DNA of 64,000 nucleotides, taken from contig NZ_CP100126.1 of assembly GCF_024168045.1 (NCBI RefSeq), forward strand, positions 2,761,001-2,825,000. Direction: 5' to 3'. The position numbers and the translations under genes were made by a program. Origin of the DNA: Dorea longicatena. Lineage in GTDB: Bacteria > Bacillota > Clostridia > Lachnospirales > Lachnospiraceae. This document shows, piece by piece, positions 43,110 to 53,525 of this stretch; the first letter of the stretch is position 1; each line of letters starts with the position of its first letter. A model generated the notes under the pieces. It was not told the DNA's origin. It was given only the letters and a program-made list of their open reading frames with translations, and made no database searches.

Positions 43110-44390
43110 TTGAATACACTAACAACTGAACATACACCTGACAATATCATTGCCAGCTGGCTCGACGATCATCAGGAAGAACTGGTGAATACCGCTGATT
43201 ACATTTTCCATCACCCGGAACTTGCATATCAGGAGACACTTTCTTCCAAATGCCTGGCAGATTATCTGGAAAGCCAGGGATTTAAAATAACATGGAAAAC
43301 AGCCGGTATCGCCACCGCATTTACCGCAGTCTGGGGAGGTGGAAAACCAATCCTCGGATTCCTGGCCGAGTACGATGCTCTGGCAGGTGTCGGACACGCC
43401 TGCGGGCACAACCTGCTTGGAACAGCCGTTGCCGCAGCGGCATGTGCATTAAAAGCCGATATGGAAGCAACCGGTGCAGCCGGAACGATCTGCGTCTATG
43501 GCTGCCCGGCCGAAGAGATCATGTCCGGCAAGATTGTGATGAACGATCAGGGAGTCTTTGATGACCTCGATGTTGCTATTACCTGGCATCCATTCGACCG
43601 CAACCGTGTCAGCAACGATATCTGGCAGGCACAGGACATTAAGAACTACACCTTCCACGGACTTAGTTCCCATGCTGCCAAAGCACCGGAAAAAGGCCGC
43701 AGCGCCCTGGATGCCGCCGAACTCATGAATGTAGGCGTCAATTATCTCCGTGAACACGTACCGGGAGATGTCCGTATGCATTATGCCTACATTGATAACG
43801 GTCTTCCGGCAAATGTTGTTCCGGATATCGCAAAGACAAATTATTTCATCCGCTCCTACTTACGTTCCCGCACCGAAGATGCAAGCGAACGTGTAGACAA
43901 CTGCGCCAGAGGTGCCGCTCTTATGACAGACACCACCGTCGATATCGAACTGGTCGCAAGCTGCAGTGAGATGAAAGTTAACCGGGTACTGACAGAATTA
44001 TATTACGATGCTATGACCAGAGTTCCGACACCGGCTTATACACCGGAAGAGCTGGATTTTGCAAAGCAGATCACAGAAGAAGCCGGACTAATCAATGACG
44101 GGACACTATTCTCCGGCCTGGAACCGCTTGAAGATGAACCGGTTCCGATCGCTATCGGCACGGACGCTTCACAGGTCAGCCACACCGTCCCGTTGATCAC
44201 CTTAAGTGCCGCTACGATGTGTAAAGGTACCCCGCTTCATCACTGGGCTGCTGCCAGACAGGCCGGTATGACTATCGGACAGAAAGGTATGTTCTACGTT
44301 GCGAGATGTATGGCAGAAGGAACGAAATTATTGATGAAAACTCCGGGAAGTATCGAAAAAGCATGGGAACTGCACAAGCTGACTCCTTAA
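43110..44390 (+). CDS. M20-family amidohydrolase (AbgB-like)
   Basis: 426 residues. Start TTG at 43110, 9 bases after GAGGAGG. Metal site residues in [10 protein letters not shown] and [10 protein letters not shown], and lid-domain AWQAQD-like and [20 protein letters not shown] segments fit peptidase M20D, subgroup AbgB (p-aminobenzoyl-glutamate or indole-acetyl amide hydrolases). Cleaves N-acyl bonds of an amino acid conjugate; the substrate is unknown. A proC remnant follows. Confidence 0.9.
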   Translation: MNTLTTEHTPDNIIASWLDDHQEELVNTADYIFHHPELAYQETLSSKCLADYLESQGFKITWKTAGIATAFTAVWGGGKPILGFLAEYDALAGVGHACGHNLLGTAVAAAACALKADMEATGAAGTICVYGCPAEEIMSGKIVMNDQGVFDDLDVAITWHPFDRNRVSNDIWQAQDIKNYTFHGLSSHAAKAPEKGRSALDAAELMNVGVNYLREHVPGDVRMHYAYIDNGLPANVVPDIAKTNYFIRSYLRSRTEDASERVDNCARGAALMTDTTVDIELVASCSEMKVNRVLTELYYDAMTRVPTPAYTPEELDFAKQITEEAGLINDGTLFSGLEPLEDEPVPIAIGTDASQVSHTVPLITLSAATMCKGTPLHHWAAARQAGMTIGQKGMFYVARCMAEGTKLLMKTPGSIEKAWELHKLTP

Positions 44391-44468
44391 AGCTCCTGTC
44401 ATTGCATACTGTACACTTTATAAATATCTGCTCTAAAACATCTCATGACCAAACTAGGAGGAATTATT

Positions 44469-44680
44469 ATGATCACAAAAAAAATCGGAATTATCGGATG
44501 TGGCAATATGGGCGGTGCCATTCTTTATGGCGCACTCGACATCCGGGTGAATTAAAAGACATGGTCACATCCCCTGGCGGAACAACCATCGAAGGCTGCG
44601 AGGCTCTTGAAAAAGCCGGCATGCGTGGTGCTGTAATCGAATGCATTAATGTAAGTACAGAAAAATCCCGTTCATTATAA
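44469..44680 (+). pseudogene. proC (pyrroline-5-carboxylate reductase) remnant
   Basis: AGGAGG and an ATG lead into [20 protein letters not shown], the N-terminal NADP site of ProC, which stops at TAA after 28 codons. In another frame (from about 44547) the C-terminal part follows: [21 protein letters not shown] to [11 protein letters not shown], ending at 44678-44680. Some 170-180 codons in the middle are missing, so this is a deletion plus frameshift. Confidence 0.9.
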
Positions 44681-44723
44681 TCGTTGTCATTCTATGTCGA
44701 TTCATGCATCGGAATTATCAGAC

Positions 44724-44767
44724 AAAAGAGGAGTTATCCACAGTTTCCCGTGGATAACTCCTCTTTT
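44724..44767. terminator. Bidirectional terminator
   Basis: Perfect 18-bp stem (44724-44741 / 44750-44767), 8-base loop, A tract in, T tract out. Serves the proC remnant side and the V-type ATPase operon. Confidence 0.95.
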
Positions 44768-44804
44768 GTTGGGGATAAGTGGAATTACTTTGCAAAATTT
44801 GTCG

Positions 44805-45419
44805 TTACATTTTCATCCTCTTTATCACCTTCAACCGTGTAAATTCTTCTCTTTCCTTCTCCTCCAGCGCATTACTGATCGTATGCACCAGATTCGTATA
44901 CATCGGTATCGTAATATTCTTAAGCGCATTCGCCCGCTTCTGTGTCTTCTTGATATTTGCGGCCAGACGGTACGCCGAGTTCTCCACCTCAGCCAGCTTG
45001 ATCGTAAGTTCCTTCACTTCCCGGAAAGCTTCTCTTGCAATATCCACCGACTCGTGTGTCGTGCTGAACGAATACGTCAGATCATTCTGCTTCGCATCAT
45101 ACTTGATGTGCGGGATCTCCGTTCCCATGATGCTTCTGGTCTGCATCTTCAGCGAATCCTCGATTGGAACAGTAAATGCCAGTTCCTGGACTTTACTGAT
45201 CCCGTGTTCGATATTGGCACGCTGTAGGCAGGCATATGCTTTTGTAAAGGTTGCATCGATCTCTTCCTGGATGTCTTTCGCCTCATCGATCAGTCCCATC
45301 AGTTCTTTCAGAAGAATATTCCGCTTTTTATCCATCAAGTCATACCCCTGACGTGCAAGCATCAGAGAATTCTTTGCAAGCATCAGATTTCCCTTGGTAG
45401 GAAATTCTCTCGGATCCAT
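44805..45419 (-). CDS. V-type ATP synthase subunit D
   Basis: Central rotor shaft of V1. 204 residues from the ATG at 45419, 7 bases after AGGAGG; a longer reading overlapping subunit B is not supported. DPREFPTKGNLMLAKNSL and the two long terminal helices match NtpD/AtpD. Last gene of the operon. Confidence 0.95.
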   Translation of the reverse strand: MDPREFPTKGNLMLAKNSLMLARQGYDLMDKKRNILLKELMGLIDEAKDIQEEIDATFTKAYACLQRANIEHGISKVQELAFTVPIEDSLKMQTRSIMGTEIPHIKYDAKQNDLTYSFSTTHESVDIAREAFREVKELTIKLAEVENSAYRLAANIKKTQKRANALKNITIPMYTNLVHTISNALEEKEREEFTRLKVIKRMKM

Positions 45420-45430
45420 ATGCATCCCTC

Positions 45431-46831
45431 CTACTCTTCCGTCTCCAATGTCTCTTTCGTATCCTTCCAATACTTCTCAACCAGCTTCGTATCAATACGG
45501 TCCAGTTCTTCCTTCGGCAGAAGTCCAAGCAGTTCCCAGCCAAGATCCAGCGTCTCCATCATCGTCCGGTTCTCCGCCGGTCCCTGCCCGATATAGCGTC
45601 TCTCGAATTCTTCACCGAACTTCAGATACTGTTTATCGATTGGTGACAATTCATCTTCTCCGATAACCGAAGCCAGATTTCTCGCCTCTCCAACCTTTGC
45701 ATAGGCAGAGAATAACTGGTTCGCAAGATCCTGATGATCTTCCCTGGTATATCCTTTTCCGATGCCGTCCTTCATCAGTCGTGACAGCGATGGCAGGATA
45801 CTGATCGGCGGATAGACTGCCTGCCCGTGCAGATTACGGTCCAGTACGATCTGTCCTTCTGTGATATATCCGGTAAGGTCAGGGATCGGATGTGTAATAT
45901 CATCATTCGGCATGGTCAGGATCGGAAGCTGTGTTACGGAACCATTTGCCCCGTCCACAATACCGGCACGTTCATAGATCGTGGCCAGTTCACTGTATAA
46001 ATATCCCGGATATCCTTTTCTTGACGGAATCTCGCCACGGGAAGAAGACACTTCACGCATGGCTTCCGCAAAAGAAGTCATATCCGTCAGGATAACCAGA
46101 ATGTGCATATTTTTCTCAAATGCCAGATATTCCGCTACCGTCAGCGCAACCTTCGGCGTGATCAGACGCTCTACCACCGGATCATTTGCCAGATTCAGGA
46201 ACATACACACATGATCTGCCACACCGCTTTCCTCAAATGTCTTACGGAAGAATTCTGCCACGTCATGCTTGACTCCCATCGCACCGAATACAACCGCAAA
46301 CTGTTCATCCGAATTGTCTCCAAGTGAAGCCTGCTTTACGATCTGTGCCGCGAGCTGGTCATGCGGCAATCCGTTTCCCGAGAATATCGGAAGCTTCTGC
46401 CCGCGGATCAGTGTCGTCAGACCGTCAATCGCCGAGATTCCGGTACGGATATAGTTTCGTGGATACTCCCGTCTGACAGGATTCAACGGAAGTCCGTTTA
46501 CATCCCTTTTTTCTGCATCTGCAATCGGACCAAGTCCATCGATTGCTTCCCCGATTCCGTTAAATGTACGTCCCAGCATTTCCTCCGATACAGTAACTTC
46601 CATCGGATGTCCCGTAAGTCTTGTATGGGTATTATCCAGTGACATATTTTCTGTCCCTTCAAATACCTGGATCACAGCCTTGTCTTCATCCAGCTCTACG
46701 ATACGCCCCATTTTCCTCGTATTATGATCTACAATAAATTCTACGATCTCATCGTAAAATGCATTTTCCACGCCTTCCAGCACGACGAGAGGGCCATTTA
46801 TACTGCTCAGTCCAAGATATTCTATTGCCAT
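45431..46831 (-). CDS. V-type ATP synthase subunit B
   Basis: 466 residues, the non-catalytic nucleotide-binding subunit. [32 protein letters not shown] (degenerate P-loop as usual for B) and [20 protein letters not shown] are family hallmarks. 15 bases after subunit A; GGGAGG before ATG. Confidence 0.97.
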   Translation of the reverse strand: MAIEYLGLSSINGPLVVLEGVENAFYDEIVEFIVDHNTRKMGRIVELDEDKAVIQVFEGTENMSLDNTHTRLTGHPMEVTVSEEMLGRTFNGIGEAIDGLGPIADAEKRDVNGLPLNPVRREYPRNYIRTGISAIDGLTTLIRGQKLPIFSGNGLPHDQLAAQIVKQASLGDNSDEQFAVVFGAMGVKHDVAEFFRKTFEESGVADHVCMFLNLANDPVVERLITPKVALTVAEYLAFEKNMHILVILTDMTSFAEAMREVSSSRGEIPSRKGYPGYLYSELATIYERAGIVDGANGSVTQLPILTMPNDDITHPIPDLTGYITEGQIVLDRNLHGQAVYPPISILPSLSRLMKDGIGKGYTREDHQDLANQLFSAYAKVGEARNLASVIGEDELSPIDKQYLKFGEEFERRYIGQGPAENRTMMETLDLGWELLGLLPKEELDRIDTKLVEKYWKDTKETLETEE

Positions 46832-46846
46832 CTTACGTCCCTCCCT

Positions 46847-48619
46847 TTACGCATTCTTCTCGATGACGCGGTTATAGAAGTCATCAATGTCTAATTTATA
46901 CAGATCCAGTAACTGCAGGTTGTCATTCGGCACATCATACTTGATCGCAATGACCTTTTCAAATATACCTTCCGCCTTCAGTACCGACATCGGCATTCCC
47001 ATTGCCACCAGTTTCCTGCTGGTCTTATACAGATACAGGATCACGTCCATCATCTTGAACTGCTTCTCCAGCGATATGCATGTATCATCCTTATGAAATG
47101 CATTCTGCTGCAGGAATCCCAGACGGATCACCTTTGCGATCTCCAGGATCAGTTTCTGATCATCCGGAAGCACATCCCCGCCGATCAGTTTTACAATCTC
47201 CATCAGACTGCTCTCCTGGTTCAGGATCGCCATCAGACGGTTCCGGTAATCAACAAATTTCGGCGACACATGATCCGAATACCAGCCGCTTAAGTCATTC
47301 AGATATTCACTGTAACTCGTCAGCCAGTGGATCGCAGGGAAATGTCTCGCATACGCCAGGGATTTATCCAGTCCCCAGAAGCAGCGCACGAAACGCTTCG
47401 TATTCTGCGTAACCGGCTCGGAAAAATCTCCCCCCTGCGGAGACACCGCTCCGATGATAGAGACAGATCCGGTTGCACCATTTAATGTCTGCATCATGCC
47501 GGCTCTTTCATAGAATGCCGACAGTCTCGATGCCAGATATGCCGGGAACCCTTCCTCCGCCGGCATCTCTTCCAGTCGTCCGGACAGCTCGCGCAGTGCC
47601 TCTGCCCATCGGGATGTCGAGTCCGCCATGATCGCCACATCATAACCCATGTCACGGTAATATTCCGCCAGTGTAAGTCCGGTGTAAATGGATGCCTCGC
47701 GGGCAGCCACCGGCATGTTCGAGGTATTGGCGATCAGCGTCGTTCTGTCCATCAAAGGATTTCCTGATTTCGGATCGACCAGTTCTGAAAACTCTTCCAG
47801 AACCTGCGTCATCTCATTTCCACGCTCGCCACATCCAATATATATGATAATATCCGCATCCGACCATTTTGCGATCTGATGCTGGGTCATCGTCTTACCC
47901 GTTCCGAATCCTCCCGGGATCGCAGCCGTTCCACCTTTTGCAATCGGGAACATCGTATCCAGAATTCGCTGTCCTGTTACCAGCGGCACACTTGCCGGGA
48001 ATCTCCGGCTCACCGGTCTCGGTACACGGATCGGCCAGTGCTGTGTCATCGAAAGTTCTCGTTTTTCTCCACTGAGCAGTTCAATCGTAACCAGCGTCTC
48101 ATCAATCGTATATTCACCATCCGGAACCACAGATATAACAGTTCCTTCCACTCCCGGAGGAACCATACATTTGTGCACGATAGCCCGCGTCTCCGGCACT
48201 TCCGCAATGATCGTTCCACCCTGTACCATATCGCCTTCCGCCACTGTGATATGCGTCTCCCAGAGCTTCTGGCGGTCCAGTGCATCCACACTGACACCAC
48301 GGGTGATAAATGCCCCGCCCTTGTCAGCGATCCGCTCCAGCGGTCTCTCAATACCGTCAAAGATATTATTCAGGATACCGGGTGCCAGCGTAACCGACAC
48401 TGCCGCTCCCGTACCTTCCACAAGTTCTCCCGGATGCAGCCCGGAAGTCTCCTCATACACCTGTACCGTCGTCCGGTCCTTATCCAGGGAAATAACTTCG
48501 CCAACCAGCTTTTCCTCTCCCACATGGACCATTTCCGACATCTTAAAATCCGTCTTCCCTTTCAGGTAAATGACCGGGCCGTTGATGCCATATATCTTTT
48601 CTGTCTTTCCGCTACTCAC
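46847..48619 (-). CDS. V-type ATP synthase subunit A
   Basis: 590 residues, catalytic subunit. P-loop GGFGTGKT at residues 236-243, with Gly-Gly-Phe-Gly-Thr in place of the more common GAFGCGKT or GPFGSGKT. The long non-homologous insert (about 100-190) marks it as A. Start GTG at 48619 after GGGGAGGTG; it overlaps subunit E by 8 bases. Confidence 0.97.
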   Translation of the reverse strand: MSSGKTEKIYGINGPVIYLKGKTDFKMSEMVHVGEEKLVGEVISLDKDRTTVQVYEETSGLHPGELVEGTGAAVSVTLAPGILNNIFDGIERPLERIADKGGAFITRGVSVDALDRQKLWETHITVAEGDMVQGGTIIAEVPETRAIVHKCMVPPGVEGTVISVVPDGEYTIDETLVTIELLSGEKRELSMTQHWPIRVPRPVSRRFPASVPLVTGQRILDTMFPIAKGGTAAIPGGFGTGKTMTQHQIAKWSDADIIIYIGCGERGNEMTQVLEEFSELVDPKSGNPLMDRTTLIANTSNMPVAAREASIYTGLTLAEYYRDMGYDVAIMADSTSRWAEALRELSGRLEEMPAEEGFPAYLASRLSAFYERAGMMQTLNGATGSVSIIGAVSPQGGDFSEPVTQNTKRFVRCFWGLDKSLAYARHFPAIHWLTSYSEYLNDLSGWYSDHVSPKFVDYRNRLMAILNQESSLMEIVKLIGGDVLPDDQKLILEIAKVIRLGFLQQNAFHKDDTCISLEKQFKMMDVILYLYKTSRKLVAMGMPMSVLKAEGIFEKVIAIKYDVPNDNLQLLDLYKLDIDDFYNRVIEKNA

Positions 48620-49208
48620 CCTTTACACCTCCCCGGAACCGGAATTTCTGGTATTCATTTTCCAATGTCCCTTTGAATGCATAATCCACCAGAACATTCT
48701 TCTCAGGCACAACCGCACGCACACCGCCGATGAAATCCACTTTGCTGATCGTCAGCGTCATTCCCGTGCGCTCCTCCAGATATGTCTTCTTATCTGCATC
48801 AGACGGATTGATATAGATCGTCATCGCCATCCCGGATGCAAACTGTGCTGCTTTCTCTATATAACGGATCAGAACCTCTTTATACTCTTCTGTTCTCATA
48901 AATGCCAGAAGCTTTAACTGTACTTCTTCGAACAGTTCTGTCTTAAGTTCTGTCTGTATCTTACCCATCTCACGTTTTAATTCAAGCTGCGCCTTTGACA
49001 TCGCCATATTCAGCTGCTGTTTTGCAGTCACACTCTCCGCACGCACTCTCGTCTCCGACTGCCGTCTGGCTTCGATCTGGTGCTGCTCGAACACACTTCT
49101 CAGCGCATCCTCATGCTGCTTTATGATCGCATTCGCCTCCGCTCTTGCCTCTTCCATCGCTGCCGTGCGGATATGCGTGATCTTTTCTTCGTTTGTCAAA
49201 TGTGCCAC
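48612..49208 (-). CDS. V-type ATP synthase subunit E
   Basis: 198 residues, peripheral stalk. Long charged N-terminal helix (about 1-110) and a C-terminal alpha/beta domain with GGVRAVVPEKNVLVDYAFKG. Overlaps subunit A at its end; 11 bases after subunit F. Confidence 0.93.
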   Translation of the reverse strand: MAHLTNEEKITHIRTAAMEEARAEANAIIKQHEDALRSVFEQHQIEARRQSETRVRAESVTAKQQLNMAMSKAQLELKREMGKIQTELKTELFEEVQLKLLAFMRTEEYKEVLIRYIEKAAQFASGMAMTIYINPSDADKKTYLEERTGMTLTISKVDFIGGVRAVVPEKNVLVDYAFKGTLENEYQKFRFRGGVKGE

Positions 49209-49219
49209 CTTCTTCCTGT

Positions 49220-49528
49220 CTATAATTTCAACCCTATCGCTTCATTTACATACGATGTGATAAAATCTTTCTTACGTCCGGTCCCGTGTCTGTCAGGAAT
49301 CTCGATCAGAAGCGGCATTGTCCGCTCCAGCTTGATCTCGTCAATCAGGTCCGGGAATTCTCTTCCGAATTTCTCCGTCAACAGAATCACACCTACATCT
49401 TTATCCTCCATGGCATTCTCGATCGCACACCGGAGTTCTTCTCTTTCATGTACCACGATTCCGTCTACCCCTGCGAGACGCATTCCTGTCAGAGTATCGA
49501 TATTATCACTGATCAGATACATCTTCAT
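49220..49528 (-). CDS. V-type ATP synthase subunit F
   Basis: 102 residues, the small Rossmann-like subunit attached to the D shaft. YLISDNIDTLTGMRLAGVDG and GVILLTEKFGREFPDLIDE fit NtpG/AtpF. One base after subunit K. Confidence 0.92.
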   Translation of the reverse strand: MKMYLISDNIDTLTGMRLAGVDGIVVHEREELRCAIENAMEDKDVGVILLTEKFGREFPDLIDEIKLERTMPLLIEIPDRHGTGRKKDFITSYVNEAIGLKL

Positions 49529-49529
49529 C

Positions 49530-49964
49530 TTACAATTTACCCAAGATCATGAAGGAGATGATCAGTCCGTACAGACACACACCTTCTGCAAGACCTACGA
49601 AGATCAGTGACTTACCAAGTGCACTGGAATCTTCACTAATTGCACCCAGAGCCGCACTTGCTGCACTTGCAACGGCGATACCACCGCCGACGCAGGAAAG
49701 ACCGGTTGAAAGTGCTGCTGCCAGGTATCCGAATCCTGTTGCGTTCGACGCCGTATTGCCGGCTGCTTCCGCTGCCTGTACCGGATCTCCCGCAAAAAGC
49801 ATGATCCCTGCGATCAGAACAGTGCTGAAGAAAAAGAATATATTTGTGCCGATAGCCCTCTTATAACGCTTCTTCGTCCTCTGTCCGATCAGGAAATATC
49901 CAAATGGAATTACAATACTCAGCAACAATGTTACAACGAATAATACTCTAACTGTCAGGCTCAT
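49530..49964 (-). CDS. V-type ATP synthase subunit K (membrane rotor)
   Basis: 144 residues in four membrane helices; a fused, double-hairpin proteolipid as in other bacterial V-type enzymes. The ion-binding Glu127 is in GLAEGVCLYGL of helix 4. The helix-3 position where sodium-binding rings carry Gln is Gly94, and the Ser/Thr ligands next to the Glu are absent. This argues against a canonical sodium site (inference). Confidence 0.94.
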   Translation of the reverse strand: MSLTVRVLFVVTLLLSIVIPFGYFLIGQRTKKRYKRAIGTNIFFFFSTVLIAGIMLFAGDPVQAAEAAGNTASNATGFGYLAAALSTGLSCVGGGIAVASAASAALGAISEDSSALGKSLIFVGLAEGVCLYGLIISFMILGKL

Positions 49965-50000
49965 ATTTTTGTCCTCCTGTAAATATATCTTTGAATTTTA

Positions 50001-51941
50001 TTACTTTCTGTCACTCTGACTGTGAAACGGCTTAAATTCCCGTCCGGTTCCTTTATAGAAACGGCTGAACATCTCATAGTATTCCAGACGCAGTACCTGG
50101 ATACCGACGACCAGCCCTTCCAGTCCGCACACCAGCACATTTCCAAGCACGAACACGATCCAGTTCGTATGCCCCGCACTTGCGCCCGATAACATCAGCA
50201 CAACCTCCATCATCGCCGCATGACTGACGGCAAATGCACCGATACGCACATAAGAAATGGTATTGGAAAAATAACTCAGCATCGTCTCGAACAGTTCGAA
50301 AAACGCCTGCACGAAGAACATCACCTTTCCCTCTTCCATCTTCTTATGCTGCTTTGTCACCAGATTGCCCAACGGTTCCTTGAATACGAACAAGAGCACC
50401 GGAACCCCCAGGAAAATTACCATCATAATATTACCCGGAACCTTATGTCCCGTCATATAAAGCACGATCGTCAGCACCAGGAATCCATAGAACACCAGCC
50501 CTGCGATTCCGTTGTGGGAAAATAACATATTTTCCAGATCATGACTCTTAACTGCGTTGATCACGTTAAAGATCATCACCAGGATATTCAGTCCCATACC
50601 AAATGCAATAGCTACCACGAATACCGTATTGAGCTGTCCGATAAACGGCAGGTTCGTCATCGCATCCACAGGTCTTAACCAGCGTGCCTGTATCACATCT
50701 TCAAATCCGAAGATACTTCCGAACATGAATCCAAAAAATGTCGAGAACAGTCCCGCAATGGATATGATCCCTGCCAGGTTGATCTTCTTGATCAGATACA
50801 AAAGCCCGCCGAATACGAACAGACATAAGCCCTGCCCGACATCCCCGAACATCGCACCGAAGATAAATGTATACGTCAGTGCCACAAACATCGTCGGATC
50901 TATCTCATCATTTGCCGGAAGTCCGTACATCCGTATGAACATCTCGAATGGCTTAAAGAATCTTGGATTTTTAAGCTTCGTCGGCGGTTCTCCGAAAAAC
51001 TTCTCCTTATCTTCTTCTACAACAACGAATACCTTATCATCGTTCTTCGATTCCGCCAGGAATTTTTTCACATCTTCTTCACCCATCCAGCCACACAGGA
51101 TGTAATAATCTTCTTTATTATCTCCCTCTTCGATCCTTGCCGCCAACTTACGTACATCAAAGTTTGTAGACAGTTCTTCCAGACGCCTTTTCGCACCACG
51201 GAGCTTTGCGGCATTCTTCGCCATCAGCTCCCTGATCTGTTTTTCTATCTCTGCAATCTCTTTTTGCTTTTCTTCGATTGCCTTTTCAAGCTCTTCACAG
51301 GCCTGCTCCGGTGTTCCTATGTACTCGGACGGAATTGCAATCCTTTCAAAATGCAAAGAATTGAATACCGAATCTACTTTACTGGAATCTGCATTCGATA
51401 CGAAATAACATCCGTACACATAATTTTCATTCCTTATGCCTTCGATAAATACCGCATTCAAATCATCAAACAAATATTTTTCCAGACGTTTGTAATAATT
51501 CACATCTACCCGTCCGAACCGGACTTTCATATATTTATACTTTAATGATTTCTGCATATCCAGTTCCAATGTCCGGAACGGCTCCATGATCAGAAGCTTT
51601 TCTTTGTATTCCTCTACCTGTTTCTTCGTTAACTCTTTCTTTTCCACAAGATCCAGATAGTCATGATTGACATCCCGGATCAGACTCAGCATATCATCCT
51701 GGTTCATCGATGCATCGATTCGCTGGTCTTCATCAGATAACAATGCGTTAAACTGCTCTGCCTTCGCAAGCGGCTCTTTGTATGGATTGACTTCCACAAA
51801 AGGCTGCAGGTTGTCGGTCGTCTTAAGCTCCGCCGCCGCATTTTCAAGCTGCATCTCGTATTTGGACAGATACACCTCGCAGACACGGTCGATGTCATTC
51901 TTCGGTCCGCTGATGCTTAAGAACTTCATCTTAACAATCAT
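50001..51941 (-). CDS. V-type ATP synthase subunit I
   Basis: 646 residues, stator a-subunit homologue. The ATG at 51941 overlaps the subunit C stop (ATGA) after AGGAGGTG. Soluble N-terminal half with long coiled coils, then about eight membrane helices; the conserved FGAMFGDVGQGL and the arginine-bearing SNTISYVRIGAFAVSHAAMM are clear. Confidence 0.96.
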   Translation of the reverse strand: MIVKMKFLSISGPKNDIDRVCEVYLSKYEMQLENAAAELKTTDNLQPFVEVNPYKEPLAKAEQFNALLSDEDQRIDASMNQDDMLSLIRDVNHDYLDLVEKKELTKKQVEEYKEKLLIMEPFRTLELDMQKSLKYKYMKVRFGRVDVNYYKRLEKYLFDDLNAVFIEGIRNENYVYGCYFVSNADSSKVDSVFNSLHFERIAIPSEYIGTPEQACEELEKAIEEKQKEIAEIEKQIRELMAKNAAKLRGAKRRLEELSTNFDVRKLAARIEEGDNKEDYYILCGWMGEEDVKKFLAESKNDDKVFVVVEEDKEKFFGEPPTKLKNPRFFKPFEMFIRMYGLPANDEIDPTMFVALTYTFIFGAMFGDVGQGLCLFVFGGLLYLIKKINLAGIISIAGLFSTFFGFMFGSIFGFEDVIQARWLRPVDAMTNLPFIGQLNTVFVVAIAFGMGLNILVMIFNVINAVKSHDLENMLFSHNGIAGLVFYGFLVLTIVLYMTGHKVPGNIMMVIFLGVPVLLFVFKEPLGNLVTKQHKKMEEGKVMFFVQAFFELFETMLSYFSNTISYVRIGAFAVSHAAMMEVVLMLSGASAGHTNWIVFVLGNVLVCGLEGLVVGIQVLRLEYYEMFSRFYKGTGREFKPFHSQSDRK

Positions 51942-52987
51942 TGATTCACACCTCCTAAGTATCCTAATGTCTCTCCCTTCGTCAAACCGTAACGGATACA
52001 CTCAAGGGCTGTCGTTAGTTTATAGATTTCTTCTTCTTTCAGGAACAGATACGTATTGACGATCGCGATCGAATACGGATCATTCCTTTTATCGGTCAGG
52101 TACAATTTCCGCAGACAATCACGGTACATCTGTTCCAGTGTCTTATCTGCCTGCATATAATCATACTTTCCCGCATAGTACGTTTTTCCCACTTCGGTTT
52201 CGAACTGTTCCAGTGTCGGAGTCTCTACCAGGCTCTTGAACTCTTCCACACGAACCCGGTAATGAATCGGGATCGTCATCGAATAAATGTCCGGCGGAAG
52301 CATATGATAATACTTCTTCGCACGGTAGATCCACTGTAGATTCAGAAGGTCGATCTTCGTCCCGTAATCTTTTAAAAATATCTTCTGTTCATGTCCTTTC
52401 AGAACTCTTTTTCCCTTTTTCCACATGGTGGAAAAATAATACAGATCCAGTGCCAGATCATAATCAAAAAGCGTTCCCGCTCCGGAATCTTTAATTCTGG
52501 CAAGTGCATCATAATACTCCGTATCCCGTAAGTTATCCACAAGCTCATCAATATTTTTCGAAGTTATCAACCGGTCAATGGAAATCTGTGAATATCTGTC
52601 AAAAAACTCTTTCTTATATTCCAGGTCAAACGGCTTGTCATAATGATTGAACACAATTCTCAGACAATAATTGATCAGATCAATCTCATAACGTTTCCAG
52701 TATAATTTTAAAAATGTCTTCTGTTTCATTCCGGCAAAACGGAAGAGTCTCGAATAATCATCGAACAGAGACTGATACAGGATCTTCTCCACATTTCCCC
52801 TGTGATACAGAGAAATGTCCATCCGGTTCACATAAGGTGCATATGCCGTCTTGTCTTTCAGATATTCAATTGCTTCCGTTACTGTCCCAAGTCCGGCAAT
52901 TGTGTCATAATCCTCCGCTGCCAAAAGCTTTGCCGACATTGCACGTACCTTTGTCGTAATCCCACTGTAAGCCATCACATTTCCCAT
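51938..52987 (-). CDS. V-type ATP synthase subunit C
   Basis: 349 residues; socket between the D shaft and the membrane ring (AC39/d subunit family). MAYSGITTKVRAMSAKLL opens it, and NTYLFLKEEEIYKLTTALECIRYG closes it. ATGA overlap with subunit I. Confidence 0.95.
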   Translation of the reverse strand: MGNVMAYSGITTKVRAMSAKLLAAEDYDTIAGLGTVTEAIEYLKDKTAYAPYVNRMDISLYHRGNVEKILYQSLFDDYSRLFRFAGMKQKTFLKLYWKRYEIDLINYCLRIVFNHYDKPFDLEYKKEFFDRYSQISIDRLITSKNIDELVDNLRDTEYYDALARIKDSGAGTLFDYDLALDLYYFSTMWKKGKRVLKGHEQKIFLKDYGTKIDLLNLQWIYRAKKYYHMLPPDIYSMTIPIHYRVRVEEFKSLVETPTLEQFETEVGKTYYAGKYDYMQADKTLEQMYRDCLRKLYLTDKRNDPYSIAIVNTYLFLKEEEIYKLTTALECIRYGLTKGETLGYLGGVNQ

Positions 52988-52990
52988 ACA

Positions 52991-53302
52991 CTACACCTCG
53001 ATCATATGTCTTACGATTTCCTCTGCATAAATCTCGTGATTTTCTTCATATTCCTGCTTCAGCGCATCAATTGCAGTCTGGTTCTTCTTCCGTTCCCGGT
53101 CCAGGACCTTCTCTACTTCCTGCTGCGACTTTTCTTTTATCTTCTCCAGTTTTTTCTGTGTCTCTTCTTCCAGGTCCCGGTCAAATTGATCTCTTTCTTC
53201 CTGTATCTGTCTTTCAATTTCACTCTTCTGCTGTCTGGCATGCTCTACGATCGTCTCCGCCGTCGTCTCTATTTCAGCCAATTTTCCAATTACAGAGTTC
53301 AT
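52991..53302 (-). CDS. V-type ATP synthase subunit H (G-like stalk)
   Basis: 103 residues from the ATG at 53302 (AAAGGAGG upstream). Almost entirely a charged helix (QKSEIERQIQEERDQFDRDL and onwards), the partner of subunit E in the peripheral stalk. First gene of the operon; the promoter should lie in the AT-rich 53303-53420 but is not clear-cut. Confidence 0.85.
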   Translation of the reverse strand: MNSVIGKLAEIETTAETIVEHARQQKSEIERQIQEERDQFDRDLEEETQKKLEKIKEKSQQEVEKVLDRERKKNQTAIDALKQEYEENHEIYAEEIVRHMIEV

Positions 53303-53525
53303 AAGCCGCCCTCCTTTTCGCACATTTCACAACAAATAATTGTTATTTTTTTATCCATGTTATAATAATACACCTATTTTTTAAAATTGCCACAATTATT
53401 TTGTATATATTGTATTATTTCTTCTCAATTCTTCTGACAATTTCTGCTTCCATTGACTTTTTCCTGCACAGACGATAAACTAAGAACGATTTGCAAATCC
53501 AGTGATTATAAGGAGGAATACACGT

